The position numbers and the translations under genes were made by a program. The notes beneath the pieces were generated by a model that worked only from the letters and a program-made list of their open reading frames with translations, had not been told where the DNA came from and made no database searches. 64,000 nucleotides of DNA from Roseiarcus sp050010035 (GTDB taxonomy: Bacteria > Pseudomonadota > Alphaproteobacteria > Rhizobiales > Beijerinckiaceae): the NCBI GenBank assembly GCA_050010035.1, contig JBEKLU010000003.1, positions 1-64,000 of the forward strand, read 5' to 3'. Of this stretch, positions 54,422 through 63,213 are shown piece after piece. Numbering within the stretch: the first letter of the stretch is position 1; the number at the start of each line of letters is the position of its first letter.

Positions 54422-55602
54422 GCCGCGCGATCGAAGTCGGCCCCGACCGCCACGGCCGCAGCGTGGCGATCGTCGACGGACGCGTCGCCGCCGCGGCGCC
54501 CGCCGGCGCCACGCGTCTGGCCTGCCCGCAGGGCGAGATCGCGGCGGGCGCGGTGTGCGCCCACACCCACATATACAGCGGCCTTGCGCCGTACGGCATG
54601 ACGCCGCCGGCGCCGCCGCCGGAGACTTTCCTGCAGATCCTGGAAAGGGTGTGGTGGCGCCTCGACCGCGCGCTCGACGCCGACATCTTGCGCGCCGCGG
54701 CGCGCGACTACGCGGCGCGCGCGCTTCTTTGCGGCACGACGACGCTGGTCGACCACCACGAATCGCCCAAGCTGATCGAGGGCTCCCTGGCGATCCTCGC
54801 CGAGGCCTGCGAGGAACTCGGGGTGCGCGCGCTTCTCTGCTACGGCGCGAGCGAGCGCAACTTCGGCCGCGCGGAAGCGCGGCGGGGTCTCAGCGAGTGT
54901 CGGCGCTTCGCGCCGACCCCGCTGGCGCGCGGCCTCGTCGGGTTGCACGCGAGTTTCACCGTGTCCGACGAAACGCTTCGCGAGGCCGGCGACCTCGCTC
55001 GCGAGCTCGGCACGGTCGTGCATGTCCACGTCGCCGAGGACCACGCCGACGTCGACGATGCGCGCCGACGCGGCGCGGCCGGTCCGCTCGAGCGTCTTCT
55101 GTCGCTCGACGCGCTGCCGCCCGGCTCCATCCTCGCGCACGGCGTTTGCCTCAGCGAGGATGAGGCGCGCCTCGCCTCCGCCGCCGGCTGCTGGCTCGTG
55201 CACAATCCGCGCTCCAACGAAGGCAACCGCGTCGGCTACGCGCGGGCGCTCTCCGCGGCCAGCAGAGTGGCCCTGGGCGCCGACGGCTGGAACGCCGACA
55301 TGGCGCAAGAGGAGGCGGCGTTGCTGCGCCTCGCCGAACGGCACGGCGACGCCGGCGTCGGCGGCCGGCTGGCGGCCGGCGGCGTCTTGGCGGCGGAGCG
55401 CTTCGGCGCCGTCGCCGAGGCGCTCGCGCCCGGCGCGCTGGGCGACCTCGTCGTGCGGCAGGAGGGCAAAGTGCGCCACGTGGTGGTCGACGGCCGGCAG
55501 GTGGTCGAGGACGGCGCGTTGACGAGCGGCGACCTCGATGCCATCGCCGCCGCCGCGCGCGCCCAAGCGGCGCGCCTGTGGAGCCGCATGGCGACGATCT
55601 GA
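54412..55602 (+). CDS. ssnA: SsnA-like aminohydrolase
   Basis: A 396-residue metal-dependent deaminase/hydrolase of the guanine deaminase superfamily. Metal ligands are visible in 'AHTHIYSG', 'HVHVAEDH' and 'LGADGWN'; 'WWRLDRALD', 'DHHESP' and 'VHNPRSN' are wording shared with E. coli SsnA. The ATG overlaps the end of the xdhD-like gene by ten bases. In anaerobic purine clusters SsnA acts next to XdhD on a purine or its opened ring. Confidence 0.88.
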   Translation: MALSRAIEVGPDRHGRSVAIVDGRVAAAAPAGATRLACPQGEIAAGAVCAHTHIYSGLAPYGMTPPAPPPETFLQILERVWWRLDRALDADILRAAARDYAARALLCGTTTLVDHHESPKLIEGSLAILAEACEELGVRALLCYGASERNFGRAEARRGLSECRRFAPTPLARGLVGLHASFTVSDETLREAGDLARELGTVVHVHVAEDHADVDDARRRGAAGPLERLLSLDALPPGSILAHGVCLSEDEARLASAAGCWLVHNPRSNEGNRVGYARALSAASRVALGADGWNADMAQEEAALLRLAERHGDAGVGGRLAAGGVLAAERFGAVAEALAPGALGDLVVRQEGKVRHVVVDGRQVVEDGALTSGDLDAIAAAARAQAARLWSRMATI

Positions 55603-55805
55603 GCGGGACGGTTTTTCAGCGCGCCAGTGTTGGACGCCTATTGGGGATCGGTCGCGACGCCGATTCGCCACAACGACCCGATCAGCGTCGATCGGGACCC
55701 CGCCAAGTCGTCAGTCTGTCGTTCTATCGCAGCCGCTTATACAGAACCGGCGCGGGGTTCGCAGGACGTTGCTGATTTGCAGTCCTTGACGCTTGCCGCG
55801 ACTCG
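55603..55805. other. Gene-free spacer after ssnA with a stem-loop
   Basis: No supported gene. A perfect 7-bp stem CCCGATC/GATCGGG with a six-base loop lies at 55677-55696 without a T tract; it might slow or end transcription after ssnA. Codon use in the short ORFs here is unlike the neighbours, so the stretch may be decayed DNA. Confidence 0.35.
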
Positions 55806-56513
55806 TCACTCGCCGAGCAGGCTGTCGTCGCCGGCGAACAGAGCTTCGAGCAGCTTGCGCTCCCGACCGACGACCAAGCCGAGGAACTCGTGGGCGTCGC
55901 CCATTCTCGTGAACGCCTGGTGACCCCGCTGCAGGAAGTCCTGAAGTTCGCCGAGGCCGGCCAATTGCGCGGGCTTGCGCATCAGCGACAAGGTGGTCCC
56001 GAGGAAGGGTTTGTGGACGAGGCGATCGAGCGACTGACCGAGATTCTCGATGAGATCGATCTGCCGCTCGCGGTCGGCGCGCCGGTCGGCCTTGCGATAG
56101 GCGGCCCCGTAGGTCGCCGCCGAGAGCCCGTTGGCCTTCGCCGCCAGCGCCTTCGCCACGGCGAAATCGAGTTCCTCGGACAGCGCCTCCAACTCGATGG
56201 CCTCCGCCACGATCTCGAGGCCGGCGGCGGACAGCACCAGCTTCATCGTCGGCACGACCCGCCTGACGTTCGCGTCGAGCTTGGTGAGGTCCTCGGAGCC
56301 GTAGAGGTCGGTGAGAAAGAAAGTGGCGGCGAGCCCCATGCGCGGGTTCGCCAGCAGGTCGGCGTGAGTGCGCGCGAGCCGCACGGCCTGCCAGGCGCGC
56401 AGCCGTAGCCGCGCCGCGTCGAGCTTGGGGTCATCGACTGCGGCTTCCCGCAGCGCTGCGACGCGGTCGAGTTGGCGCGTCAGCCGCTCGACGACGTCCT
56501 CTGGCTCATTCAT
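55806..56513 (-). CDS. FFLEELY-motif-type helical protein
   Basis: A 235-residue, almost wholly helical protein with no membrane segment. 'LLANPRMGLAATFFLTDLYGSEDL' is a variant of the FFLEELYG segment that names a family of unknown function. ATG 56513 is chosen because the chain before it, up to 56591, has no helix pattern and no ribosome site. It sits beside wax ester and storage-lipid genes; a role with lipid inclusions is only a guess. Confidence 0.65.
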   Translation of the reverse strand: MNEPEDVVERLTRQLDRVAALREAAVDDPKLDAARLRLRAWQAVRLARTHADLLANPRMGLAATFFLTDLYGSEDLTKLDANVRRVVPTMKLVLSAAGLEIVAEAIELEALSEELDFAVAKALAAKANGLSAATYGAAYRKADRRADRERQIDLIENLGQSLDRLVHKPFLGTTLSLMRKPAQLAGLGELQDFLQRGHQAFTRMGDAHEFLGLVVGRERKLLEALFAGDDSLLGE

Positions 56514-56805
56514 GAACGCTTGCCTGCGCCAAACCACAAACCATCCCCAGGCGCCGAGCCCGCGTGTTCGATCCAGGGGCGGAGCCGACACGCCGAGTTC
56601 GAATCCCGGGCGCCATCAGATCACCCGAAATCCGCCGATTGTCCAGCAGCGCAATCGCGCAGTTGCGGCGCCCTGTCCGGGCGGCGTCCCTTTCCAGGGA
56701 AGCGGCCGCATAGCGCCTGACGCCGCTTGGGGGACGCCTTTTGACTTTCCCCGCGCGTTGCAACCACTATGATGAAACGGATCTCGGTTTTCGTGAGCGG
56801 GGACG
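56514..56805. other. Gene-free divergent spacer
   Basis: About 290 bp between divergent genes. I see no supported gene. Two GTTCGA(A)TC-like strings (56566-56575; 56594-56605) recall tRNA T-loops but have no matching tRNA body. Confidence 0.3.
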
Positions 56806-58308
56806 ATGGCGCACAGCGAACGCATGGACTCGGTCGACGTCACCTGGCTGCGCATGGATCGGCCAGCCAACCTGATGATCATCGTCGGCGTGCTGATTCT
56901 CGCTGCGCCAGTGGACGTCAAGCGGCTCGAAGCGACGCTCGCCAGCCGGATTCTCAGCTATCCCCGCTTCTCAAAGCGAGTCGAAACTCGCACGGACGGC
57001 TTATACTGGTGCGACGACCCGCATTTCGACATCGCGCACCACATCAAGCGAACTCGCCTTCCCGGAGGAGCCGGCAAAGCCGAGTTGCAGCGCTTCGTGG
57101 CCGAACTTGCGGGGCGGCCGCTCGACCGCGCGCACCCGCTCTGGGAATACCAAATCGTCGAGGACTATGATGGCGGCGCGGCTGTCGTGATGCGCATCCA
57201 TCACGCCATCGGCGACGGCATCGCGCTCGTCAAAGTCCTGTTGTCGCTGACCGACGATCGCCCCGATGCGCCAATGGAGAGGGGCAAGCGCGACGTTCGC
57301 AAGGGAACGCGGGCCGGCTTTGCCTTGGAAGACAGCTTCGGACTGGCGGGACGGCTGGTCGGCGGTGGACTGCGCGTGTCCGACGAAGCCTTGAAGGTCG
57401 CGCTCGACGTCGTCGCGCATCCAACCCGCGCGGCCGACTACCTTCGTCAAGGCTCCGGCGTGGCGGGGGAACTCGCCTATCTCTTGTTCATGCCCACCGA
57501 CACCCCCACCCGCTTCAAGGGCGTGCCGCTCGGCGACAAGCGGGTGGCCTGGGCCGATCCCATTCCTCTGCCTGAGGTCAAGGCGGTGAGCCGAGCGCTG
57601 GGCTGCTCGGTGAACGATATGCTGCTCGCGGCGATCGCCGGGGCCCTCAAGGGATACTTGGAGGAGAAAGGCGACGCCACCCGTGGCGTCGAAGTGAGGG
57701 CGTTGGTGCCCATCAACCTTCGTCCGCCGGGAAGCGGCGAAGAGCTGGGAAACCGGTTCGGAATTATCGCCGTCGAATTGCCGGTCGGATTCGAGAGCCC
57801 GCTCGAGCGCCTCTATGAGGTGCGCCGCCGCATGGAGGCGCTGAAGACGTCCTACGAGCCATCGGTGACCTTGGGACTGTTCGCCGGACTCGGCTATGGG
57901 CCGCAGGTCGTCCAGGACAAACTGTTCGACCTCCTGCTCAGCCGCGCGACCGCGGTGATGACGAACGTGCCTGGGCCGCAGCAGCCGCTCTATCTCGCGG
58001 GCTCCGAACTGAAACAGATGATGTTCTGGGTGCCGCAGTCCGGCAACATCGGGATGGGCGTGTCGATTCTGTCCTTCAACGGCGAGGTTCATTTCGGCCT
58101 CGTCACCGACGCCGCCCTCGTGCCCGATCCGGAGGCCATCATCGCGCGGTTCGCGCCGGAATTCGAACGCTTGCTGTATTTCGTGCTGATGGGCGCATGG
58201 GGCGAGGGCCCTGCGCCGGATCGCGCAGCAGAGCCCGTCGTCCCGCGCCAGCAAACGCGCGCAGGGCGAAAGCCCGGTCCCGCCAAACGTCCGCGGGCTC
58301 CCGCTTGA
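56806..58308 (+). CDS. Wax ester synthase/diacylglycerol acyltransferase (WS/DGAT)
   Basis: A 500-residue acyltransferase that esterifies acyl-CoA with a fatty alcohol or a diacylglycerol. The catalytic motif HHxxxDG is present (His132, His133, Asp137, Gly138), and later 'SVNDMLLAAIAGAL' and the PLW motif (111-113) are intact. The C-terminal 30 residues are basic and Pro-rich, and may contact the membrane or granule. With the fatty acyl-CoA reductase at 61171 it completes a route from acyl-CoA to wax ester. Its stop abuts that of the convergent TPR gene (TGATCA). Confidence 0.92.
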   Translation: MAHSERMDSVDVTWLRMDRPANLMIIVGVLILAAPVDVKRLEATLASRILSYPRFSKRVETRTDGLYWCDDPHFDIAHHIKRTRLPGGAGKAELQRFVAELAGRPLDRAHPLWEYQIVEDYDGGAAVVMRIHHAIGDGIALVKVLLSLTDDRPDAPMERGKRDVRKGTRAGFALEDSFGLAGRLVGGGLRVSDEALKVALDVVAHPTRAADYLRQGSGVAGELAYLLFMPTDTPTRFKGVPLGDKRVAWADPIPLPEVKAVSRALGCSVNDMLLAAIAGALKGYLEEKGDATRGVEVRALVPINLRPPGSGEELGNRFGIIAVELPVGFESPLERLYEVRRRMEALKTSYEPSVTLGLFAGLGYGPQVVQDKLFDLLLSRATAVMTNVPGPQQPLYLAGSELKQMMFWVPQSGNIGMGVSILSFNGEVHFGLVTDAALVPDPEAIIARFAPEFERLLYFVLMGAWGEGPAPDRAAEPVVPRQQTRAGRKPGPAKRPRAPA

Positions 58309-59160
58309 TCAATCTTCGAGTTCGGATTTCGCCAGCTCGGCGTCGAGCCGCTCCATCGCGTCGGCGGCCGGACGTTTGGCGGCCTCCTCGCACAGGCTCG
58401 TCGCGTGCGCCAGCTTGGCCTTGCCGAACATCATGACGAGCCCATTGGCGTATTCGATGCGGGCGATCGCCGAATGCGGGTTGAGCTTGAGCGCGGCTTC
58501 ATAATGTTTGACCGCCTCATCCGAATTGGCGCCGTAAGTCAGGCCGCCGAGCATGGCGCCGACCTTGTTGATGATTTCGGCGTGATAGGCGCCAAACGCG
58601 ATGTGCGCGTCGGCGTGGCGCGGTTCAAGTCTGATCGCCTGCTCCAGGCTGGCTCTGACCTTGCCGCCCAGGCCCGCCGCCAGCGCTTTCAGGACCGAAA
58701 TCCCCTGGCTGTATCGGCCGAGCGCCTGCGCATGGAAATACCAGGCGTTGACGATGGACTTGTCGCGGGCGAAGACAGACTCGGCCCGCTCCGCCGATTC
58801 GAGGAACAGCGCGAGCTTGGCGGATTCGCTGGTCTCGAGATAGGTGGCGTAAATATTGGCCGCCTTGTTCGCGACGCCGTAACCGAGCGGCCCGACCGCG
58901 AGACCGAGTTCGACGGCCTGGCCGAAATCGCCGCGATGGTAGGCGCGCCAAGCGTCCTGAAGCTTGGCGGTCGCTTGCTCGAGCGACCCCGAAGGCGCGA
59001 ATTCCCGATGCCTCTCGACCAGCGTCTTCAGGTCGCCCAGCGTCGGATAGGGCTCGCAATCGCCGTGGTGCAATCGCGACCACTGCTCCTTCAGGCGCGG
59101 CCCCTCGTAATCATAGGCCTTATCCGCATAGGGGAATGGCTTCCAGCGCGTCTTTGGCAT
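58309..59160 (-). CDS. TPR-repeat protein
   Basis: A 283-residue soluble helical protein with tetratricopeptide-like pairs, best seen at 'DAWRAYHRGDFGQAVELGLAVG', 'LEQAIRLEPRHADAHIAFG' and 'YEAALKLNPHSAIARIEYANG'. No signal peptide or other domain is present. It follows the patatin gene on the same strand by ten bases, so the two are probably co-transcribed, and it may be a scaffold at the lipid inclusion. Confidence 0.8.
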   Translation of the reverse strand: MPKTRWKPFPYADKAYDYEGPRLKEQWSRLHHGDCEPYPTLGDLKTLVERHREFAPSGSLEQATAKLQDAWRAYHRGDFGQAVELGLAVGPLGYGVANKAANIYATYLETSESAKLALFLESAERAESVFARDKSIVNAWYFHAQALGRYSQGISVLKALAAGLGGKVRASLEQAIRLEPRHADAHIAFGAYHAEIINKVGAMLGGLTYGANSDEAVKHYEAALKLNPHSAIARIEYANGLVMMFGKAKLAHATSLCEEAAKRPAADAMERLDAELAKSELED

Positions 59161-59170
59161 TGCTGCGCCC

Positions 59171-60412
59171 TCAACCAGCCTGTCGGTCCCGCGCCGCGGC
59201 CGCGCGCGTCGTCAAAAGGCGTTCGAGACGATCGAGCGTCTGATCGAGCTTGGCGGCGGTCTGCGCTAGCGCGTCAAGCCGGCGATGATTTTTCCCGTGG
59301 CCTCGAACCAACAGCGTTCGATGTTCGTCAGCCAGCGCTTTGTCGTCGATGGCAATGCCGTGACGGCCGAGCACTTCACTGAGCTCGGCGTGGCGACGGC
59401 GCAGATTCTCGCGGGTTCTCTGATAGGCGTGTTCGCACAGCCGGCGTCGGTCGGAATAGCTGAACACGTTGGTGAAGAACATCTCGGCGTCGTCGCGTTC
59501 CGGCTCGAAAAGCAAAACGTCGGCGTCCGGATATTCCGTGCGATAGCGCCCCATCCCAACGCGCATGCGCGAATGGATGAGCGTGCGAAACGTCTGCGAC
59601 ATGATCGAAGGCAGCCCGCCTTGGACCACCGAGACTTCCTTCCGGCGCGTCCGCTCCGCCGCCAGCCGGGCGTCGAAAGGCACAAGCGGATTGACGCAGA
59701 TGAGCAGCTTCGCCCCTTCGCGGAGCGCCACCGACGCGTGGAGAGTCTTCGTCAACGCGCCGTCGACGTAGAAACGGCCGCCGATTTCCACCGGCGGGAA
59801 GAGTCCGGGCAAGGCCGCGCTCGCCTGAACCGCGCGCGCAATCGGCACATCGTCCCAGCCGGGAGCGCCAAATGGCACCGACGCCCCGGTGTCGATGTCG
59901 GTCGCCACCAGGAACAGCTTGTGCTTGAGCTGACGAAAATCATTGGTCCGCGTCGGACCCGACAGCAACTGGGCGAGATAGTCGCCGACCCCGGCATTGT
60001 CGAAGACGCCAGCGGGAAGCGCCCGCGCGAGGCGACCGAAAGACTCGACAAAACCGGCCGCCCCGCTCGGCTCCAGATACTGGCGCGCAGCGGAAGCCAG
60101 CAATGTGGGAAGCGAGGCAAGCCGGACCGCATACTCGCCGAGGGCCGGCCGCAGCAACAGGCCGGGCTCGAACGGATCGTCGGCAGCGTCGTTCTCGATG
60201 AACATCCGGTGCATCGATTTCGGCGACAACCCATTCGCCAAACCCGCGGCGAGGAAGCTGCCCGAACTGACGCCCACGTAGACGCCGCAATCGGTCAGAT
60301 CGAGACCTTGCAGCGTCTCTCCCAACGCCAACAGCGCGCCCATCTCGTAAATAGCGCCCAGCGGTCCGCCGCCCGCCAGAGCGATCCCTCGAATTGGATG
60401 GGTCGCCACCAC
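59171..60412 (-). CDS. Patatin-like phospholipase/lipase
   Basis: A 413-residue Ser-Asp dyad lipase. The oxyanion loop 'ALAGGGPLGA' (11-20), nucleophile 'GVSSG' (Ser49) and 'VDGALTKTL' (Asp of the dyad) are all intact. No signal peptide is seen, which suits action on intracellular lipid bodies. The start is GTG 60412 (or GTG 60409), preceded by GAGAGGGG. It may mobilise wax ester, triacylglycerol or polyhydroxyalkanoate. Confidence 0.88.
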   Translation of the reverse strand: MVATHPIRGIALAGGGPLGAIYEMGALLALGETLQGLDLTDCGVYVGVSSGSFLAAGLANGLSPKSMHRMFIENDAADDPFEPGLLLRPALGEYAVRLASLPTLLASAARQYLEPSGAAGFVESFGRLARALPAGVFDNAGVGDYLAQLLSGPTRTNDFRQLKHKLFLVATDIDTGASVPFGAPGWDDVPIARAVQASAALPGLFPPVEIGGRFYVDGALTKTLHASVALREGAKLLICVNPLVPFDARLAAERTRRKEVSVVQGGLPSIMSQTFRTLIHSRMRVGMGRYRTEYPDADVLLFEPERDDAEMFFTNVFSYSDRRRLCEHAYQRTRENLRRRHAELSEVLGRHGIAIDDKALADEHRTLLVRGHGKNHRRLDALAQTAAKLDQTLDRLERLLTTRAAAARDRQAG

Positions 60413-60508
60413 TATCCCCTCTCCGGCTCAAGTTCCAACCCAACTCGACCACATCGCTCTGTCGGGCGCGGCTCGCCGGCGGTCAGTCCGCACTCGCACC
60501 GCCATGTT

Positions 60509-60964
60509 TCAGACGTGCTTGCCTACCTCATGCACGCGTGCCTTGCGCGGCATCCCTGGCTCCTCCATCGCTTCCGAGAGCTTCTTCGTCACGGCCGTCA
60601 ATTCGGCGACGCGATGGGAAAGCGTGTCGAGATCCTTCCGGGTGGGAACGCTGAGGCTGTGAAGCACTTTCGCCACGCGATCCTCGAATACGCGTTCGAT
60701 TTGAGTCCAGGACAGTTGATCCCACGACTTGGAGGCCCTCGCCTTCACGTCCTCGTAGGCGTCCCCGGCTGTCTTCTTGGCCTGCTTCTGAACCCCCTCG
60801 CCTTCCTCGACGAGTCCGTTGAAGAACTTCGTTCCTTCCTTTTGCGCCTTGGCGAAGGCCCCCAATCCGGCCAACCAGATCTGGTTCGCCGAATCCCGAA
60901 TTCCCGCGATCAATTGGCTGTTTTCGCCGCTCTCTTGCGCCAATTCCTTAAGTTTCCCGGACAT
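60509..60964 (-). CDS. Phasin-family polyhydroxyalkanoate granule protein
   Basis: A 151-residue helical, amphipathic protein. 'IRDSANQIWLAGLGAFAKAQKEGTKFFNGLVEEG' near the N-terminus is the mark of the PhaF/PhaI phasin family (PF05597), and a coiled-coil region follows. It coats storage granules. A strong AAGGAG site precedes ATG 60964. Next to WS/DGAT and a reductase, it may coat wax or mixed lipid bodies as well as PHA. Confidence 0.88.
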   Translation of the reverse strand: MSGKLKELAQESGENSQLIAGIRDSANQIWLAGLGAFAKAQKEGTKFFNGLVEEGEGVQKQAKKTAGDAYEDVKARASKSWDQLSWTQIERVFEDRVAKVLHSLSVPTRKDLDTLSHRVAELTAVTKKLSEAMEEPGMPRKARVHEVGKHV

Positions 60965-61170
60965 TTTAATTTCTCCTTTCGCTGGTTGGAAATTCTGTTC
61001 TTACGAAAGATATTATCCGGCTGCTTGCGCTGAATTGCGTTGATCAGCGTCAAAGAAGGCCAGCAAAACAACCGTATTGTTTCATTCGGGCGATCGGGCG
61101 GGATCGTAACTCCGCCCGGGCGTTGGGCACAAAGAGTTTGCGGCGACGCATCGATTCCGGAGCGGCGAAT

Positions 61171-63156
61171 ATGATCTACTTCGTCACCGGCGCCAGTGGA
61201 TTTATCGGCAAGCGGCTGGTGAAAACGCTGTTGGCGCGACCCGACGCCACCGTCTACTTTCTCATGCGCAATGCAACGGCGGACCGCGTGGAAGGTCTGC
61301 GGCGCTACTGGGGGACGGACGCGCGACGGGCGATCCCGGTCGCCGGCGACCTGACCAAGCCTGGGCTTTGCGTGGCGGGCGAGGATTTGCAGGCGCTCGA
61401 GGGCGCCGTCGATCACGTGTTCCATCTCGGGGCGATCTACGCGATCGACGCCGATCCCGAAATGGAAATGACCACCAATGTCGAAGGCACTCGCAATGCG
61501 GTGCGGTTCGCCGAGCAAATCCGCGCCAGGCGCTTTCACCATGTCAGTTCGATTGCGGCCGCCGGGCTTTACGAGGGCGTGTTCCGCGAGGACATGTTCG
61601 AGGAAGCCGAGAATCTGAATCACCCGTATTTCGCCAGCAAGCACGAATCCGAAAAGGTGGTTCGCAACGAGTGCGGCCTGCCGTGGCGCATTTATCGGCC
61701 GGGCATCGTGGTCGGAGATTCCCGCGACGGCGAAATGGATAAGATCGACGGGCCTTACTACTTTTTCAAGCTGATCCAAAAGATGCGCCGGCTGCTGCCG
61801 CCTTGGGCGCCGAGCATCGGGCTGGAGGGCGGCCGGATCAATTTGGTTCCGGTCGATTTCGTCGCGCGCGCCCTCGACCATCTCGCCCACCTGGAGGGGC
61901 AGGACGGTTGCTGCTTCCACCTTACCGATCCGCACCCGCGTCGCGTCGGCGACATTCTCAATATTTTCGCCCGCGCCGCGCACGCGCCGAGCATGACAAT
62001 CCGCGTCAACGCTGCGCTGCTCAATCTCGTTCCGCACGGCGTCGTGCGCAGCCTCATGGCGCTCACCCCGGTGCAGCGCATCCGCAAGGCGATCATGCGC
62101 GACCTTGCGCTGCCCGACGACATCCTCACGTTCATCAACTATCCCACGCGGTTCGATTGCCGCGACGCGGAACGCCTTCTCAAGCCCGCCGGGATCGTCG
62201 TGCCGGCGCTCGAGGACTATGCTTGGCGTTTGTGGGACTACTGGGAGCGGCGCCTCGATCCCGATCTTTTTGTCGATCGCACCTTGCGCGGCCGCGTCGC
62301 CGGCCGCGTCGTGCTCGTCACCGGCGGCTCTTCGGGCATCGGTCTTGCGGCAGCGATGAAGCTTGCTGCGGCCGGCGGCGTCACCGTGATTGCGGCGCGC
62401 GATCCCGCTAAGCTCGAAGCCGCTCAACAGGAGGCCGCCCGCCGTGGGCTTTCGCTCGTCGCCAGAGTTGCGGACATTACCGACCCGTCCCAGTGCGACG
62501 CGCTCGTCAAGTGGATCGAGGCGGAGCATGGCGGCGTCGACATCCTGATCAACAATGCGGGCCGGTCGATTCGGCGCGGGATCGAAAGCTCGTTCGATCG
62601 GCTGCATGATTTCGAGCGCACGATGCAGATCAACTATTTCGCCGCGCTGCGGCTCACCCTGGCCGTGCTGCCGGGGATGATCAAGAAGCAAAACGGCCAT
62701 GTGATCAACATGTCCTCGATCGGCACGCTCACCAACGCGCCGAGATTCTCGGCTTATCTCGCATCGAAGGCCGCGCTCGAAGCTTGGACCCGCTGCGCGG
62801 CCTCCGAGTTCCTCGACCGGGGCGTGGAGTTCACCACGATCAACATGCCGCTCGTGCGCACCGCGATGATCGCCCCGACGAAGTTCTATGAACAGGTGCC
62901 GGCGCTCAGCCCTGACGAGGCCGCGGAATTCGTCGTTGACGCCGTCGTCCGCCGGCCCGCGCGCATTGCCACGCGCCTCGGCCTCTTCGGCGAGATCGTG
63001 CATGCGATCGCGCCGCGCGTCGGCCAGATCATCATGAACACCAGTTTCCGGATGTTCCCGGATTCCGCCGCGGCCCGCGGCAAGGCGCCAGCAACGGAGC
63101 GGACCACGGCCGATCAGTTCGCGTTCGCCCAACTGCTGCGCGGCATCCATTTTTGA
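61171..63156 (+). CDS. Fatty acyl-CoA reductase (alcohol-forming, two-domain SDR)
   Basis: A 661-residue protein of two Rossmann domains. The first (1 to about 370) is an extended SDR with 'TGASGFIG' (6-13), 'HVSSIAAAGLY' and 'YFASKHESEKVV', which reduces acyl-CoA to aldehyde. The second (about 375-661) is a classical SDR with 'TGGSSGIG' (about 384), 'NNAGRSIRR' and 'YLASK', which reduces aldehyde to alcohol. Length and order match the Marinobacter alcohol-forming reductases (661 residues), and I recall close similarity in motifs such as 'DMFEEAE' and 'DGPYYFFK'. ATG 61171 follows GGAG. It supplies fatty alcohol to WS/DGAT. Confidence 0.9.
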   Translation: MIYFVTGASGFIGKRLVKTLLARPDATVYFLMRNATADRVEGLRRYWGTDARRAIPVAGDLTKPGLCVAGEDLQALEGAVDHVFHLGAIYAIDADPEMEMTTNVEGTRNAVRFAEQIRARRFHHVSSIAAAGLYEGVFREDMFEEAENLNHPYFASKHESEKVVRNECGLPWRIYRPGIVVGDSRDGEMDKIDGPYYFFKLIQKMRRLLPPWAPSIGLEGGRINLVPVDFVARALDHLAHLEGQDGCCFHLTDPHPRRVGDILNIFARAAHAPSMTIRVNAALLNLVPHGVVRSLMALTPVQRIRKAIMRDLALPDDILTFINYPTRFDCRDAERLLKPAGIVVPALEDYAWRLWDYWERRLDPDLFVDRTLRGRVAGRVVLVTGGSSGIGLAAAMKLAAAGGVTVIAARDPAKLEAAQQEAARRGLSLVARVADITDPSQCDALVKWIEAEHGGVDILINNAGRSIRRGIESSFDRLHDFERTMQINYFAALRLTLAVLPGMIKKQNGHVINMSSIGTLTNAPRFSAYLASKAALEAWTRCAASEFLDRGVEFTTINMPLVRTAMIAPTKFYEQVPALSPDEAAEFVVDAVVRRPARIATRLGLFGEIVHAIAPRVGQIIMNTSFRMFPDSAAARGKAPATERTTADQFAFAQLLRGIHF

Positions 63157-63213
63157 GCGGCGCCGACGTCGCTCGAGTTCGACATCGGGCGGCGGCGATC
63201 GCCGCGGGGCCTT

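Noticed and set aside
55627..55923. Small plus-strand ORF (MLDAYWGS...) after ssnA
   Set aside because: It runs antisense into the FFLEELY-type gene, lacks a ribosome site and changes character midway.
56560..56615. tRNA-like GTTCGAATCCC strings
   Set aside because: The T-stem does not pair fully and no acceptor, D or anticodon arms can be placed; chance or a very old remnant.
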